This document shows, piece by piece, positions 34,640 to 48,200 of a stretch of DNA of 64,000 nt. This stretch comes from Protea cynaroides. Taxonomy: Eukaryota; Streptophyta; Magnoliopsida; Proteales; Proteaceae. Below the pieces are notes generated by a model, which saw nothing but the letters and a program-made list of their open reading frames with translations, was not told where the DNA came from and did not search any database. The translations under genes were made by a program, and so were the position numbers. The DNA lies in the NCBI GenBank assembly GCA_028583415.1, contig CM053268.1, forward strand, positions 17,103,923-17,167,922. The letters are read 5' to 3'. Every line of letters begins with the position of its first letter. The first letter of the stretch is position 1.

Positions 34640-35245
34640 CAGTGATGACACAGGAAGGTCTATTTATGGCAGGTTTAGGTTCTGAGGATAAACTGAACTC
34701 TAAGAGGCTATTTATGCCAGGTTTTGGTCCTAAGGGTAAACTGGACTCTAAAAGGCTATTTATGGCAAGTTTTGGTCCTAAGGGTAAACTACACTTAAGG
34801 ATGCTATTTATGGCAAGTTTGGACTCTACCTAGGGTTTGGACACTAGGAGGGATATTTATGGAAAGATTCTAACCTAAGGGAGAAACTGACTACAACTGA
34901 CCTATTTATGGAAACTTTCTAACCCTAAGGGAGAAACTAGCTACATGTCATCTATTTATGGATACTTTCCAATCCTAAGGGGGAAATTGGCTATAGGTGA
35001 CCTATTTATGGAAACTTTTTAACCCTAAGGGGGGAATGATATAGGTGAATAATTTATGAAACTTTTTTTAACTCTAAGGGGGAAATTGTCTACAAGTGAC
35101 TTATTTATAAAAACTTTCTAACCCTAAAGAGGGGGGCGGGGGAATGACACAGGTGACCTATTATGGAAACATTCTAACCCTAAGGGGGGATGACACAGGT
35201 GACCTATTTACAGAAACTTTCTAACCTTAAGGGGGAGAATGACAC
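34640..35245. repeat. 48-50-bp minisatellite, ~12 units
   Basis: CTATTTATGGCAAGTTTTGG...CCTAAGGGTAAACT repeats at exactly 48 bp for the first four units (34660, 34708, 34756, 34804). It then continues as a second variant (CTATTTATGGAAACTTTCTA...CCTAAGGGGGAAA) at about 46-57 bp spacing to 35245. Confidence 0.88.
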
Positions 35246-35589
35246 AGGGTACTCCTATGGTGATTGGTGAAGATTGTGAGAGATTGGTAAGACAAAAATG
35301 GGGTGCTTATAAGCACTGTGAAATAAATTTAACTATTTGGGGAGTTATTGAAAGTGCCAAACAAGAAGACGATGATGCACCACGCTTCAGAATATCGATT
35401 AATTCCACTTCTACCCTCAAACCCCCACAAATCTTAATTATTTTATATAGGGTAAATTACAACTGACATACCATTCTTTCATAAAACTAGACTTGAGGTA
35501 CTTTATCTTTAAAAAAATTAGATTTGTGGGATCTTATTTTTTTTATTTTCTAATTTTACCTTGATCCTATATCTCTATTCTCACTCTCA

Positions 35590-35910
35590 GCGCCAACTTT
35601 TTTTTTTTTTTTTAAGGTAAGTAGAAAATTTATTAAAACCTGAAAGAAAAAACAACAAAGCACCTTACAAAATGGCAAAGGCAAAGGCAAAAAAACAAAG
35701 CAAAAAGAACCAGACCCATTGAAATAATCTCCAAATGACCAGCAGAAAGAATCATAAACGGAAAAGAAATCATGTAGCCATTACAAGCTGAATGCAGGCC
35801 CAAACTAAGAAGTTACATTCCAATTTTGCTAAGTTGTGGGAATTGTGGTTTGAAGAAGAGCCATGCCACTTAAAGAACATACGCTTGGCATGTACATCAG
35901 CTTTAATGAG
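35590..35910 (-). mobile_element. Possible poly(A)-tailed retroposon scrap
   Basis: A poly-T run (about 35600-35613) followed by AAGGTAAGTAGAAAATTTATT looks like the 3' tail of a minus-strand non-LTR copy. The minus frame at 35770-35964 shows no domain I can name. Confidence 0.35.
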
Positions 35911-36318
35911 GACGATGTCAGCACCCCATTTTTGTCGTTGTTTGGGCTCTCTTGTTGGCATCATTTGCTTAAGAGAGGGGAGGTTTCTAAAAAAAGTAAA
36001 AGATGAGGAGAGGATTCTGAAAAATTACAAAGAATTGGGGAGGGGGGGGGGGTGGGGTTTTATTGTTGGTCCAGTTTTCAATTCAGTTGGTTGAAATGGG
36101 CCCAAATTTTACTAAGTAAGGCTAATTAGGGATTAAGTTTAAGTGTTGGGTCGTCGATATATATATATATATATATATATTAGGAATATTAGGAGGGTAA
36201 CAAGAGAGTCATTTAACCGGGGGATTTTTAAAACCCCAGCTTAACCCTAAACCTAAGGGTTTTTTGGCACCGATCATCGAAGGGGAGTGAGAGAGGGGGT
36301 ATGTCAGTGGAGACCGAG

Positions 36319-38670
36319 TGTCACACCGTAAATTCTGTACCAACTAGAATGGTGTGATGAACCGTCTATGATCCAACGATTCAACCAGGATCTCGAATAG
36401 GCTGTGTCTTTTTACTTAAACCATACACATCCACAACCATAATCAAAATAAATATACAATAGCGGAAGTCTTTAATATTTAATGAACTAAGAATCTAATA
36501 ATGATAACATAAATAAATTATCCAATTTATCTTCAAATGACTATGACATAAGATAAAATAAATTAATCAATTACATGTTCTTAATAATCCAACTATAAAT
36601 TTAATCCAAGACGCATGAGTTGCACTCGCACGACGAATCATGCGACTCCATCATAGCATCTGCATCCATCGCCGCAGTATGTCCGTACATCGGAGCATTC
36701 ATATAGTCTTCTACAATAGTACCTGCATCATCAACTAAAAATATTCGACGTCGAAAGGGTGAGCACACATCATGGCTCAATGAGAAAACAAAATAATGCA
36801 ACAAATATATGCATGCATTCAATTCATATCTTTAGTCTGGTTCATAAGTTTGCAATGTGCAACAGAAAGGATAGGTGGCCGCATCACCTCTATATACGAG
36901 TGTGTGAAGCCACCCAACGGATCAAATACCATTGTCGTCCCACATGCATCCACCATGGAATAGGGATAGAGCTAAAGTGCTTAGGACCGCACCGCATCAC
37001 ACTTCCCCTGATGCCCTACCCATACCAACACGTAAGCCCCTATTGGCGAGGGCTTGCAAACTGGGCTCGCAACTAACCAATCCTAATGTCAAACAATATA
37101 TCCAAGGCCTCACCCCAGAATCCCTCAATACGTCCATAGAGATAGAGCTAAGGCCCCCCGACAGAGTCAGAGACTACACGGTCTGAGACCACCTCCCCTG
37201 ATGCCCTACGATGTAATAGTTCTGCTAAAGTAATGGTGATACGACGATGTCAGTGGACAAGACTTGAGTAGAGATAGAGCTAAAGTGCTTAGGATCGCAT
37301 TGCATCACTTCTCCTGATGCCCTACTCGCATCAGGTACGCTAACCATGCACAAACATTCACATGCCTATTCCTAGCATCATCGTCATCATCATATTATAA
37401 ATAAACAAAAATTAAATATGCATGAACATTAATAGCAGGAATATTGGATGGCATGTTAAATGCATAATACACGCATACAAACATAGAATCATTCATGGCA
37501 TTGGACTCAATAAATAAAAATAATTTATTATTAGCCAATTAGTTTAGGTCTTGTTCCTTCACCTTTGGTGGATAATAGATCCTCGTTCAAACTTTGTAAT
37601 TTACTCTTAGACCACTTAGAAACCTAACAAATTTGTAGATTTTAATTAGAATTAAATTTCCATGAGTTCAGACTAACAGAAACTGAGGGGTCGTAGGTGG
37701 GGCAGCACCTGGGGTCTCAATTTCTACGACCATAGGGTGTGGGGTCGCAGGGTAGGGTCGGACATACTCCGACCCCACGTGCGACCACACCCTCCCCGGA
37801 AACTTTCTGTGGGCATGTGGTCGGACATGTGGGTCTTGTGGGGTCGGGTCTTGTGGGGTCGAACATCATGCGACCCTACGTGCGACCACACGTGTTTTGG
37901 TCGACCTTTCACTCTTAATTCCATTCCTTCATGTTTGAATCCTTTGGCTTATCATCATTGTCCTTCCTATGATTGTTCTATGGCTCAAAACTATAATTTT
38001 ATACACCATCCATTGTCCACAATAATTTCCTCCATGGATTCTCTTGGAATTTGTTCATTGATGGATGATTTGGGTTTCTCCTAGATCCTATCTTCTTCAT
38101 GAACTATTCTAGGCTCTTAATTAATCATGGAAAATAGGTTCATACCTTATGCTTGCTGAAGATTTAGAGTTTTTTTTTCTGAATTTTCCTCTTCCTTAGT
38201 CTTCTTCTTAGATTTTCCTTCTCTTCCTTCTCTTCTCTTTCTCTCACTTTCAATTAGGGTTCTAAAGGAGTAAAAGAGGCTAAGGGACGTCCTATTTATA
38301 GAGGAAAAACCTCCATAATATACCCTAATGAGTTTAGAAAAAACCCCCTTCAGATTAGGAAGGTTTTTTAATTTTCGATTTTAACTGGTTCCGTGGGGTC
38401 AGAGGTGGGGTTGCAGAATCTGTGACCCTACCTTTTTAAAATGTATGACCCCACGACCCCACGACCTAATTTCGTGTGGTTGGACTCTTTTGAGGTGGGG
38501 TCGGTCACACCTGTTTAGGCATGCGATCACATGCTCATAATTGACTGTTTTTGGGTTGAATTCATACATAGTCTTGTGGTTTCTTCACGCACTTGGTCCA
38601 CTTGGCTCGACTATGATATGTAGACTTGGTACAAGGTGGTAAGGTCGGTTAGTTCGATACGGGTCTTACA
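36319..38670 (-). repeat. 3' LTR of the chromovirus
   Basis: 2352 bp, TGTCACACC...GGTCTTACA. It holds TATTTATAG (about 38301) as a TATA box on the plus-strand reading, a CT-rich stretch and two GGGTCG/CGACCC clusters. It is roughly 93% like the other LTR by eye. Confidence 0.9.
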
Positions 38671-38684
38671 ACTCCCCCCCTCTT
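38671..38684 (-). promoter_or_regulatory. Polypurine tract of the chromovirus
   Basis: AAGAGGGGGGGGAGT on the minus strand, directly before the 3' LTR. Confidence 0.8.
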
Positions 38685-38719
38685 ATTAGAATTTTATCCT
38701 CGAAATTTGCACATACCTT

Positions 38720-38989
38720 CCGAGTCGAAGAGGTGAGGATATTGTTTTTGCATAGCATTCTCTTCTTCCCATGTGTTCTCTTCTATATCCCGGCTCCTCT
38801 AGGTGATCTTAACATATAAATGTCACGGTTACTTAGACATTGAACCTTTTGGCTGGTGATTTCAGTTGGTGCTACTTCAAATGTCAAATCATCAGTTAGA
38901 TCTGGTAGATCCGTTGTTAAAACGTGTGTTGGATCTCTGATGTACTTCTTTAATAATGAGATATGAAATACATCATGCACACTTGACAA
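38720..38989 (-). pseudogene. Integrase tail with chromodomain remnant
   Basis: VHDVFHISLLKKYIRDPTHVL is the conserved tail of chromovirus integrase. It is followed, after a disrupted stretch near 38783, by ENAMQKQYPHLFDSE, the end of a Tekay/Del-type chromodomain. That domain helps target integration to chromatin. Confidence 0.78.
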
Positions 38990-40276
38990 AGATGGTGGAG
39001 TGCTAACTGATACGCCACTTTTTCACATTTAGCTAGAATCTCATATGGCCCGACATACCTCGGACTTAGCTTCCCTTTCTGTTCGAATCGTTTTAAACCT
39101 TGCATAGGTGATACTTTCAAGAATACCTTATCACCTACGACAAATTCAAGGTCTCTACATCGAGTATCTGCATACTATTTCTGACGATTCTGAGCCGTTC
39201 TAACTCTTTCCTCAATAATGTCGACTACACGACAAGTCTCTTCAACAAATTCTGGTCCAACAATACTCCGTTCACCAACTTTATTCCAAAACAAAGGAGT
39301 TCGACACTTCCTACCATACAGTGCTTCATAGGGTGACATCTGTATAGTAGCCTAATAGCTGTTGTTATAGGCGAACTCGATCAATGGTAGTTTCTCATCC
39401 CATGATCCTTTGAAATCAATTACACAGGCTCGAAGCATGTCTTCTAAGATCTGAATGGTATGCTCCGACTGTCCGTCTGTCTAAGGATGGAATGCAGTAC
39501 TGAATTTTAGCGTTGTACCTATAGCCTTTTATAATTCTTCCCACAACTTTGAGGTAAAGCGTGGGTCTCTATCGGACACAATGCTTTCAGGTATGTAATC
39601 TGACAATATTATCCACATATAGTTTGGCTAACCTCTCCAGGATATACTGTGGTCATATAGCTATAAAGTGAGCTGTTTTAGTCAGACGATCTACAATCAC
39701 CCAGACCGCATCAACTACTCGGGGAGTCAATGGTAACCCGGTGACGAAGTCCATAGTGATGCAGTCCCATTTCCATGCTGGTTCTGATAGTGGCTGTAAC
39801 AATCCTGCAGGTCTTTGCCATGCCTTTACCCTTTGATAATTTAGGCATTGAGACATGAATTTAGCTACATCTGCTTTCATTCCTCTACACCAATATAATT
39901 TCTTCAAATCATGATACATCTTTGTACTTTCAGGATGTACCGAATAAGCAGTGGTGTAAGCTTCCTTCATTAGTCTGTGTCTAATGTCCAAGTTTTCTGT
40001 TTCAGGAATACATACTCTTCCTTTGTACTTCAGTACCTTTTCATCGTCTAAGGTGAACTCAGGAGTAGTCCTACCTTTTTCGATGTCTTCTTGTACCGTT
40101 CTTAGATAAGGGTCTGATTTAAGAGCGGCTTTCACTTCATCTATTATATCAGGCACAATCTTCAATGTGGCAAACATATTTGAAAACCGATGAATAAACC
40201 CTTGGTTGGTTGATCCACCTGGTGCATCTATCACGAACTGCTCATTACCATGATGGAATACTTTTTCCTGTAACAT
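38990..40276 (-). pseudogene. Chromovirus integrase
   Basis: The zinc-binding domain is at about 39800-39970: the usual AHxTxYSVHP and CxxC positions read AYTTAYSVHP and CLNYQ, so one His and one Cys are Tyr. The core starts KWDCITMDFVTGLP (first Asp) and runs through SDRDPRFTSKLWEEL (second Asp) to [17 protein letters not shown] (Glu). Stops occur at about 39640, 39525, 39480, 39355 and 39175. The C-terminal part has GDKVFLKVSPMQG. Confidence 0.88.
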
Positions 40277-40928
40277 ACATTGTCGCCGTCATGTTAACCT
40301 CTCCTTGGAATTTTATCATTGCTTTTCTACTTAGCGCATCAGCAACTACATTAGCCTTCCCTAGATGATACTGGATATCACAATCATAATCCTTTAATAG
40401 TTCCAGCCATCTTCTTTGCCTTATGTTTAACTCTTTCTGATTAAAAAGATAAATGAGACTCTTATGATCTGATTTAATCTGAAATTTCTCTCCATACAAA
40501 TAATGTCTCCATATCTTGACAGCATATACTACTACCCCTAATTCCAAGTCATGAGTGGGATAGTTCTTCTCATGTGTCTTCAATTGTCTTGAGGCATATG
40601 CAACTACTTATTCTCCTTACATAAGTACACATCCTAAACCCAATCCAGACGCATCAGTGTACAAGGTAAATGGTTGTCCTGGAATAAGAATAGTCAAGAT
40701 GGGAGCAGATATCAATCTAGCCTTCAATGTTTGGAAACTTTTCTCACATTTGTCGGTCCAAACAAACTTTTCTCCTTTCTTAGTCAAACTGGTGAGAGGT
40801 ACAATGATCCTAGAGTAATCTTCCATGAATCGTCTATAATACCCAGCTAGACCTAAGAAACTTCTAATTTCTGCAACACTCTTAGGTGCTTCCCACTTCA
40901 CAATAGCTTCAATCTTGCTAGGATCCAC
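40245..40928 (-). pseudogene. Chromovirus RNase H
   Basis: Opens with [18 protein letters not shown] (RT connection), then [18 protein letters not shown] with the first catalytic Asp. The frame changes near 40600. [35 protein letters not shown] and VVADALSRK follow, the RNase H Glu/Asp positions. It degrades RNA in the hybrid during reverse transcription. Confidence 0.88.
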
Positions 40929-41514
40929 TTTAATTCCCTCAGGGGATACAACATGGCCTAAGAAAGCGACTCATTTAGCCAAAACTCACACTTTGTAAAT
41001 TTGGCGTAAATCTTCTCTTTTCTTAGTCACTGTAGAGCGGCTCTTAGATTCATGACATGAGTTTCCTTGTCCTTGTAGTAAACCAATATATCATCAATGA
41101 ACACAATGACTGACGTATCCAACATATCATGGAATACCTGATTCATGAGTTCCATAAAAGTTGCGGGTGCGTTAGTCAATCCAAAAGACATGACTAAAAA
41201 TTCATAGTGTCCATATCTTGTTCTAAATGCTGTCTTCGGAATATCACCTTCCTTAATCTTCAGCTGATGGTATCCTGACCGAAGATCAATCTGGGAGAAC
41301 ACCTTGGCACCTTGCAACTGATCGAACAAGTCATCAATCCGAGGCAACAGGTACCGATTCTTGATTGTAAGCTTATTCAATTATCAGTTGTCTTTACACA
41401 GTCGAACGCTACCGTCCTTCTTCTACACAAACAATACTGACGCTCACCATGTTGATATGTTGGGTCTGATATAATATTTGTTTAGTAATTCCTGTAACTA
41501 TACCTTTAGTTCAT
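40929..41514 (-). pseudogene. Chromovirus reverse transcriptase
   Basis: The region 41027-41380 is open and reads [60 protein letters not shown], then the catalytic box VFIDDILVY (FIDD at about 41088-41102). The part above 41380 has stops, and the end below 41027 is also broken. This is a standard Ty3/gypsy RT palm. Confidence 0.9.
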
Positions 41515-42150
41515 TCAGTTCAGTAGGAGCCATTCGATAGGGTGCTTTAGATACTGGTGCGGCTCCGGGTATAAGATCTTAACGAACTTTGTCACTCGGT
41601 CGGGTGGTAGTCCTGGTAATTCCTCAGGAAATACATCTGGAAAGCCACGCACAACATCAATATCCTCCATTCGTGGTACTTCCTTGGTGAGGTCGACCAC
41701 GGATACTAGATACCTAACTCCTCCTTTCTCGAGGCATTTTCTAGCCTTTAATGCAGAGATGATGAGTTTTCGTTTATGGGGTAGTCTGGTTCCCGCAAAA
41801 CTAAACTCTGCTCCTTCCTTGTCTATAAATGTTAGTTTCTTTTCTGCATATAATAGGTTTGCAGAATGCCAAGCTAACCAGTCCATTACCAAGATAACGT
41901 CAAAGTCTGCCATCTAAAGTTGAATCAAGGTTGCATCTAAAATCTTCTCGTCAATAAAAATTGGACATGGTCCATATCCTTTTTCTAATTCCACTTCTAA
42001 TCCCATAGGCGATCGTACAAGCAATTTATAGTCTAAAGATCTGAGGGGTAGATTTAGCTTCTTTCTAAATGACACAGATATAAAAGAATGAGTAGCTCCG
42101 GAATCAATGAGTACTCTGGCGGGTATACCATTAATAGGTACGATACCTGT
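41515..42150 (-). pseudogene. Chromovirus aspartic protease and linker
   Basis: The catalytic motif LIDSGATHSFIS is at about 42080-42113 (Asp-Ser-Gly-Ala at 42096-42107). The conserved (M/A)DFDVILVMDWLAWH follows at 41868-41913. One TAG lies just before MADFD, where these proteins usually have Gln. The linker LPGLPPDR leads toward RT. It would cleave the polyprotein if intact. Confidence 0.87.
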
Positions 42151-42267
42151 GATTTGTTTTAATTTAGTCTACATGCTCACACATGGTAATACAAAATGAA
42201 AGGTTTAGGTCATACCTGTGACCACATCAGGCGATGCGACAGCATCCTCAGTTGTAACTGCATAAAC

Positions 42268-42862
42268 CTTTCCTTACTGTAGGTGCTTCCTGGGCTTAGG
42301 ACACTCCCTGGAATAATGTCCCACTTGATTGCAGTTATAATATTTTACTCCTTCATTATTTTGCTTTTATTGAGGTTGAACTATTGGAGTAGTCTTGGCT
42401 GCAGCATTAAAGCCTTGAGTACGAAAGGGTTTAAACGTCTTTGTGTTCCCTCCGTTATAAGAATTTCCATTTGGACTTTTTATACCTCTATTCTGAGCAA
42501 AATAGCTCTCCCTTTGGCTCGATTCTAGTACTCGAGCATCTGTACGGCTTCATTATAAACTTTCTTTTCTAGCCCCAAAACATACTCCTGAATGCTTCCT
42601 CTAAGTCCCATGACGAACCTTCGAGTTTTAGTATTTTCCTCCTGCATGCTAGAGGGGGCAAAAAAAAACAGCTCTTCATAACGCTGTTGGTATGCATCCA
42701 CCGTCATCTGTCCCTGATACAGACTCAAAAACTCTCTTTCCATTGCATCTCTGAAACTTCTGGGAAAATACTTCTCGAAAAATGCCTCTTTATAGATAGC
42801 CCAGGTCAATTGGGCGTGCTTGGTTAACTAATAAGTCCGAGTAGACTTCCACCAGTGGTGTG
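42268..42862 (-). pseudogene. Chromovirus gag, C-terminal part and zinc knuckle
   Basis: Continuation of gag beyond the nested element: HHWWKSTRTY, a stop, then WAIYKEAFFEKYFP and the rest of the Retrotrans_gag domain to about 42525. After a stop and a frame change near 42480 a CCHC zinc knuckle follows (about 42300-42342). Its first Cys is Tyr (YYNCNQVGHYSREC instead of CYNC...). The frame closes near 42268 at a stop after KPRKHLQ. The knuckle normally packages element RNA. Confidence 0.85.
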
Positions 42863-42867
42863 CATTG

Positions 42868-45239
42868 TGTTACACCCCAATTCTGCACTATTCAGAATGG
42901 TGTGATGAACCGTCAATAAACCAACGATTCAACCAGGATCTCAAATCAGGCTATCCCACATATGATAAACCAAAACACATTCCACATTAATCAGAGGTAA
43001 TAAAGTAAATTGCGAAAGTCTTACAGATAATGAACTAAGGTCTAATCATGATAAATAATTAATATTCTATTTATTTCCATGTAACCAAAACATAATTTAA
43101 TACATATTACAATATCTAAATACGAAAACTAAACACTAAACGTATCCACCATTGAAACGCTCGCTTAACGAACCATGTTCGTCCTCCACAGCTTGCTCAT
43201 CATAGCCACCACATGTTCATATGTTGGCGTGTCGACAAAATCTTTAATCATAGTACCTGCAACATCAGAAACTAAAAAGAATTGTGCACGCGAGGGTCAG
43301 CTCTCCAACTTGAGCTCAGTGAGAAAACAAAACAATGCAACAATACATATGCATGCATTCAATTCATATCTTTGGTCTGGTATATAAGTTTGCACTGTGC
43401 TATAGAAAGGATAGGTGTCCGTCGCACCTCTATACACAAGTGTGTGGATATGCCCAATGACTCCTGCACTGTCGCCCACAACACCCAAAATGACACAATA
43501 TACACCCCATGAAAACGGCATGGCTGTACCGGTGGATACCATACCAACAAATAAACCCCTGCTGGCTAGGGTTGCAAACTGGGCTCGCAACTAACCAATC
43601 CTAATGCCAAACAGTGTATCCAAGGCCTCACCCCAGCATCCCTCAGAACATCCATAGAGATAGAGCTAAGGCTCCCCGGTAGAGTCAGAGACTACAAGGA
43701 CCGAGACCACCTCCCCTGATGCTCTACGACATAATAGTTCTGCTAAGGTAATGGCGATACGACGATGTTAGTGGATAAGACTTGAGTAGAGATAGAGCTA
43801 GAGTCTGGTGACCAGGCTGAACCACAATGCCACGTCCTCCCCCTGATGTTCCACTCGCATCAAGCACACTAACACTTGCTTAGTGGACATGACTTGAATA
43901 GACCATGGCACAATATACCCCGATGAGAACGACATCGAAATACCGGTTGATACCATCCCTACCCGCACCATGTACACCAGCCAAACACAAACATTCACTA
44001 TTCCTACCATCATCAACATCATCATGTTATAATCAATAAATTTAAATATGCATGAACAATAATAATAGAAATATTGGATGACATGTTGAATGCACATAAC
44101 AATCATACACTCATAAAATCATTCATGGCATCAGACTCAAGAAATAAAAACAATTTATTATTAACCAATTAGTTTAGGTCTTGTTCCCTCACCTTAGCTT
44201 GCTAGTAGATCATCTTTCAAGCTTTAAGAATCACCTTTATATTGTTAATGTATTGCTAGAAGACCTAACAAAGTCGATAGAATTTAATTACATTTTATTC
44301 CAATTTTTCTAACTTACTCTTAACTATAGGGTCGATGCTAGGGTCGATGGGTCTATCGACCCTAGGTGCGACCACCTCTTTTCTGGATTTCCCGAACACT
44401 GGGGGTCGATGCTAGGGTCGGATCTGCCATCGACCCTAGGTGCGACCCCCCCATGGTTTGAGTCGAAAATATCAAATTTCATTCATTCTTTCATGTTTGG
44501 GGTCCTATGGCTTGCTTCTACAATCCATTCCACACATGTTCTATGGTTTAGAACTATTCTTTATTCACCTACATGGTTTCAATGAATTCCTCCATGGTTT
44601 TCCATGAAAACCTAACCATGGATTGATGGTTTGGGTTTCTTCTAAGTCATACCCTCTTCATAAACCATTCTAAAGTCTTAAATAAATCATGGGGAATGTA
44701 TTCATACCTTAGGTTTGCTGAGATTCAGAGTTTCCTCTGAATTTCCTCTTCTTCCTTAGCCTTTTCTTCAAGTTTTCCTTCTCTTCTTCTCTTCCTTCTC
44801 TTTCTCTTTCTCTTTCTCTCAATCCAATTAGGGTTGTAAAAGGATTAAAAGAGGCTTAGGGACTTCCTATTTATAGAGTAAAACCTCCCAAAATACGTCC
44901 CATTGAGTTTAGGAAAGGTTCCAATCGAAATTAGGAAGGTTTCCTAATTTTCGGTTCGTGCTGTTTTTCCCGAGTACCGAGGGTCGATGGGAGGGTCGGA
45001 CAATTCATAGACCCTCTGCTACCCGTGGTTGAGGGTCGATAGTGAGGGTCGATGGGAGGGTCGGACCTATCTGTTAAGACATGCGACCCTACCCTCATTT
45101 TGACTGTTTTTGGGTAAATTTTCATATTGGGTCTTGGGTTTCTTCACACACTTGGTCCACTTGGCTCGACCATGATATGTAGACGGTTCACGACAGGAAA
45201 TGTAAGGTTAGGCCGGGTTCGTGGCGTGCGGGTCTTACA
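42868..45239 (-). repeat. 3' LTR of the nested element
   Basis: 2372 bp, TGTTACACC...GGTCTTACA. A near-identical partner lies at 50242-52630. Confidence 0.9.
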
Positions 45240-45299
45240 ACTCCACCACCCTTAAAAGAAATTTCGTCCTCGAAATTTGAAAGTACAGATCTTACAACT

Positions 45300-48200
45300 C
45301 CCCAATCCTTAAAATAAATCTTGTCCTCAAAATTTTGAATTTACTTCGGAGTCAATAGATGGGAATTCTATTTCCGCATTGCATCTTCTTCCTCCTATGC
45401 ACTCTTCTCCACGTCTTGTCTTCGTCAGATTATCTTCGTATAATTGATACCAAGTTTTTAAGGTGTTGTACCTTTCAACTAGTGAACTAGGCTGGTACCA
45501 CTTCAATAGTTAAATCTCCTATTTAATCCAGTGATTCCGTGGTCAATACTTTTGATATGGATCTCCACTGTACTTCGTCAATAGAGACACACGAAATACA
45601 TCATGCGCACTAGACATGGATAGCGGTAATGCTAATTGATATGCAATTTTTCTACGTCTCTCCAGAGTTTATGAGATTCGACGCATATACAGAATACTAC
45701 TTTCTCTAATCATTTCAAACTATACATAAGTGATATCTTCAAAAACACTTTGTCACTTATGGCGAACTCAAGGTCTTGGTGTCTATTCTGACAATCCTGA
45801 GCTTTCCTGCCCCTTTTCTTTGATCTTGTCTGCCACTCGATAGTTTTCTTCATTAGACTTAGGTTTCCAAAATTCTTTATTCCAAAATAAAGGAATTTGA
45901 CATTTCTACCGTACCATGCTTGATAGGTAACATTTACATGGTAGCTTAATAGCAACTTCAATTCACGGTAACTTCTCAACTCAAGTTCCTTGAAATCAAT
46001 TTCATAAACTCGGGGCATATCTCTTAGGATTTGTATAGTCCGCTCTGACTGTCCGTCGGTTTAAGGTAAAATGCGGTACTAAACTTCAACTTTGTTCCCA
46101 TTGTTTCCTATAGATCCTTCCAAAACTTCAAGATAAAGCATGAGCTTCTGGCCGACACTAAGCTCTCATGCATACCATTCAATCTGACAATACTATCCAT
46201 ATATAGCTTAGTTAGCCGCTCCAAAGCATACCGAAGTCGTATAGCAATGGAATGGAATGAGCTATCTTCATAAAGCGATCAACAATCACACATACTGCGT
46301 CAACCGATCTAGGAGTCAGTGGCAAATCAGTGACATAGTTCATTGTAATGCAGTTTCACTTCCTGACTGGCTTTGATAATTATTATTGTAGCCATGTTGG
46401 TCTTTGTCTTTCAACCTTTACTTGCTGATAATTCAATTACTGAAACATGCATCTATCCACAACCACTTCCATTCCCTTTCTGCCAAAATAATCTCTTCAT
46501 GTCATGATACATATTGGTACTCTAGTATGTACTGAATATTGAGTACAATGGACTCTTATCATTATCCTCTTCATAGTATCAAAGTCTTTATCTTCATGTA
46601 TTCAGAATCTGCCTCTGTATCTGAGTACCATCTCCGCATCCAAAGTAAGTCAGCGTTAGGTTTTTCTTTCTCTAAATCTCCTGACATTATTCTTATATAC
46701 AGATTTAACAAAATTGCTACTTTTATTTCATCCACCAATTCAGAGATGATTTTTAATGCCATAAACACAACCGAACTATTGTTTCATAATTCATCCATAA
46801 GTTCTCGCTCGATTGGATCATCACTAGCTTCTATTATATGTTATTCTTTTCCAAATCTGAATCTATTGCTGCAGAACATAAGGCAACATTTATACTCGGT
46901 TTTTCTTCAGACCTCATAATCCCTTTTTGCTTAAGGCTTAGCTACTACATTAGCCTTGCTCAGTGACCTTGAATATCACGGTTTTAATCCTTCAATGTTC
47001 AAATCATTTTCCTATCCTCATGTTCAACTCTTTCCGATGAAGAGATAAATAGGACTCTTAACCTAAAATTATTCTCCGTTTAGATAATGTCTCTAAGTCT
47101 TGATTGCATAATTCATCACCGGTAACTCCAAGTCATGAGTAGGGTAACGCTTCTCATGCTCCTTTAGTTTTCTTGAAATGTATGCAATCGCTTATTTACC
47201 TTGCATCAACCCGCATCCTTGATCCAATCCGAAAGCTCCGATGGATAGGGTAAAAGGTTCCCTTGGTACCGAAATGATCAAGATGGGAGTTGATATCAAC
47301 CTTACCTTAGAATCTGGAAACATTCTTCACACTTGTAGGTTCAAATAAATTCCTCTCCCTTCTTGGTTAGCTTGGTAAGAGGTTTTGCGATCTTAGGGTG
47401 GTCCTCCAAGCATCGTATGTAATAATCAGCTAAAACCAAGAAACTTCTTATCTTCGCAATATTCCATACAATTGCCTCTATCTTAATAGGGTCCACTTTA
47501 ATCCCTTTATATGATACTACGTAATCTAAGAAGATCATTTTGTTTTATTATGTCTCATATTTCTTGGACTTGACATGAAGCTTTTCACTTCTCAGCTGTT
47601 GTGAAGCTGTTCTAAGATCCGTTGTATGAGTTGCTTCATTCTTAGAATAAACCAAATATCATCTATGAAAACTATGACCGATGTGTCCAACATGTCATGA
47701 GACACCCAGTTCATCAGCTCCATAAAAGATGTAAGGGCATTGGTTAATCCAAACGTCATAATCGAGAACTCCTAATGTCCAATCCCGATTCTAAAAGCTA
47801 TCTTCGAGATATTTCTATCCAAAATTCTTCAGCTGATGATATCTTGACTGAAGAAAATACCTTTGCTCCTTGCATCTGTTTAAACAAGTCATCGATCTAA
47901 GGTAGTAGATATCAATTCTTGACTATGAGCTTGTTTAGTTCCTGGTAGTCTATACGCAAACAACACTACCATCCTTCTTCTTCATGAATTGCATTGGCAC
48001 TTCCCATGATGCAATACTTAGCCAATTAGAACCCTTGTCTAATAACTGTTGTAGTTGCATCTCAATCCCTTTAACTCCATAGAAGCTACTCTACAGGTGC
48101 CTTTGACACGAGTATCGTCCTTGGTAACAAGTCGATGACGAACTCGGTCGCACGATCAGGTGATAACCCGGTAAGTCTCCTGGAAACACATCAGGGAATT

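Noticed and set aside
34642..34833. Frame with a 16-residue repeat
   Set aside because: By-product of the 48-bp tandem period; the rest of the array is out of frame.
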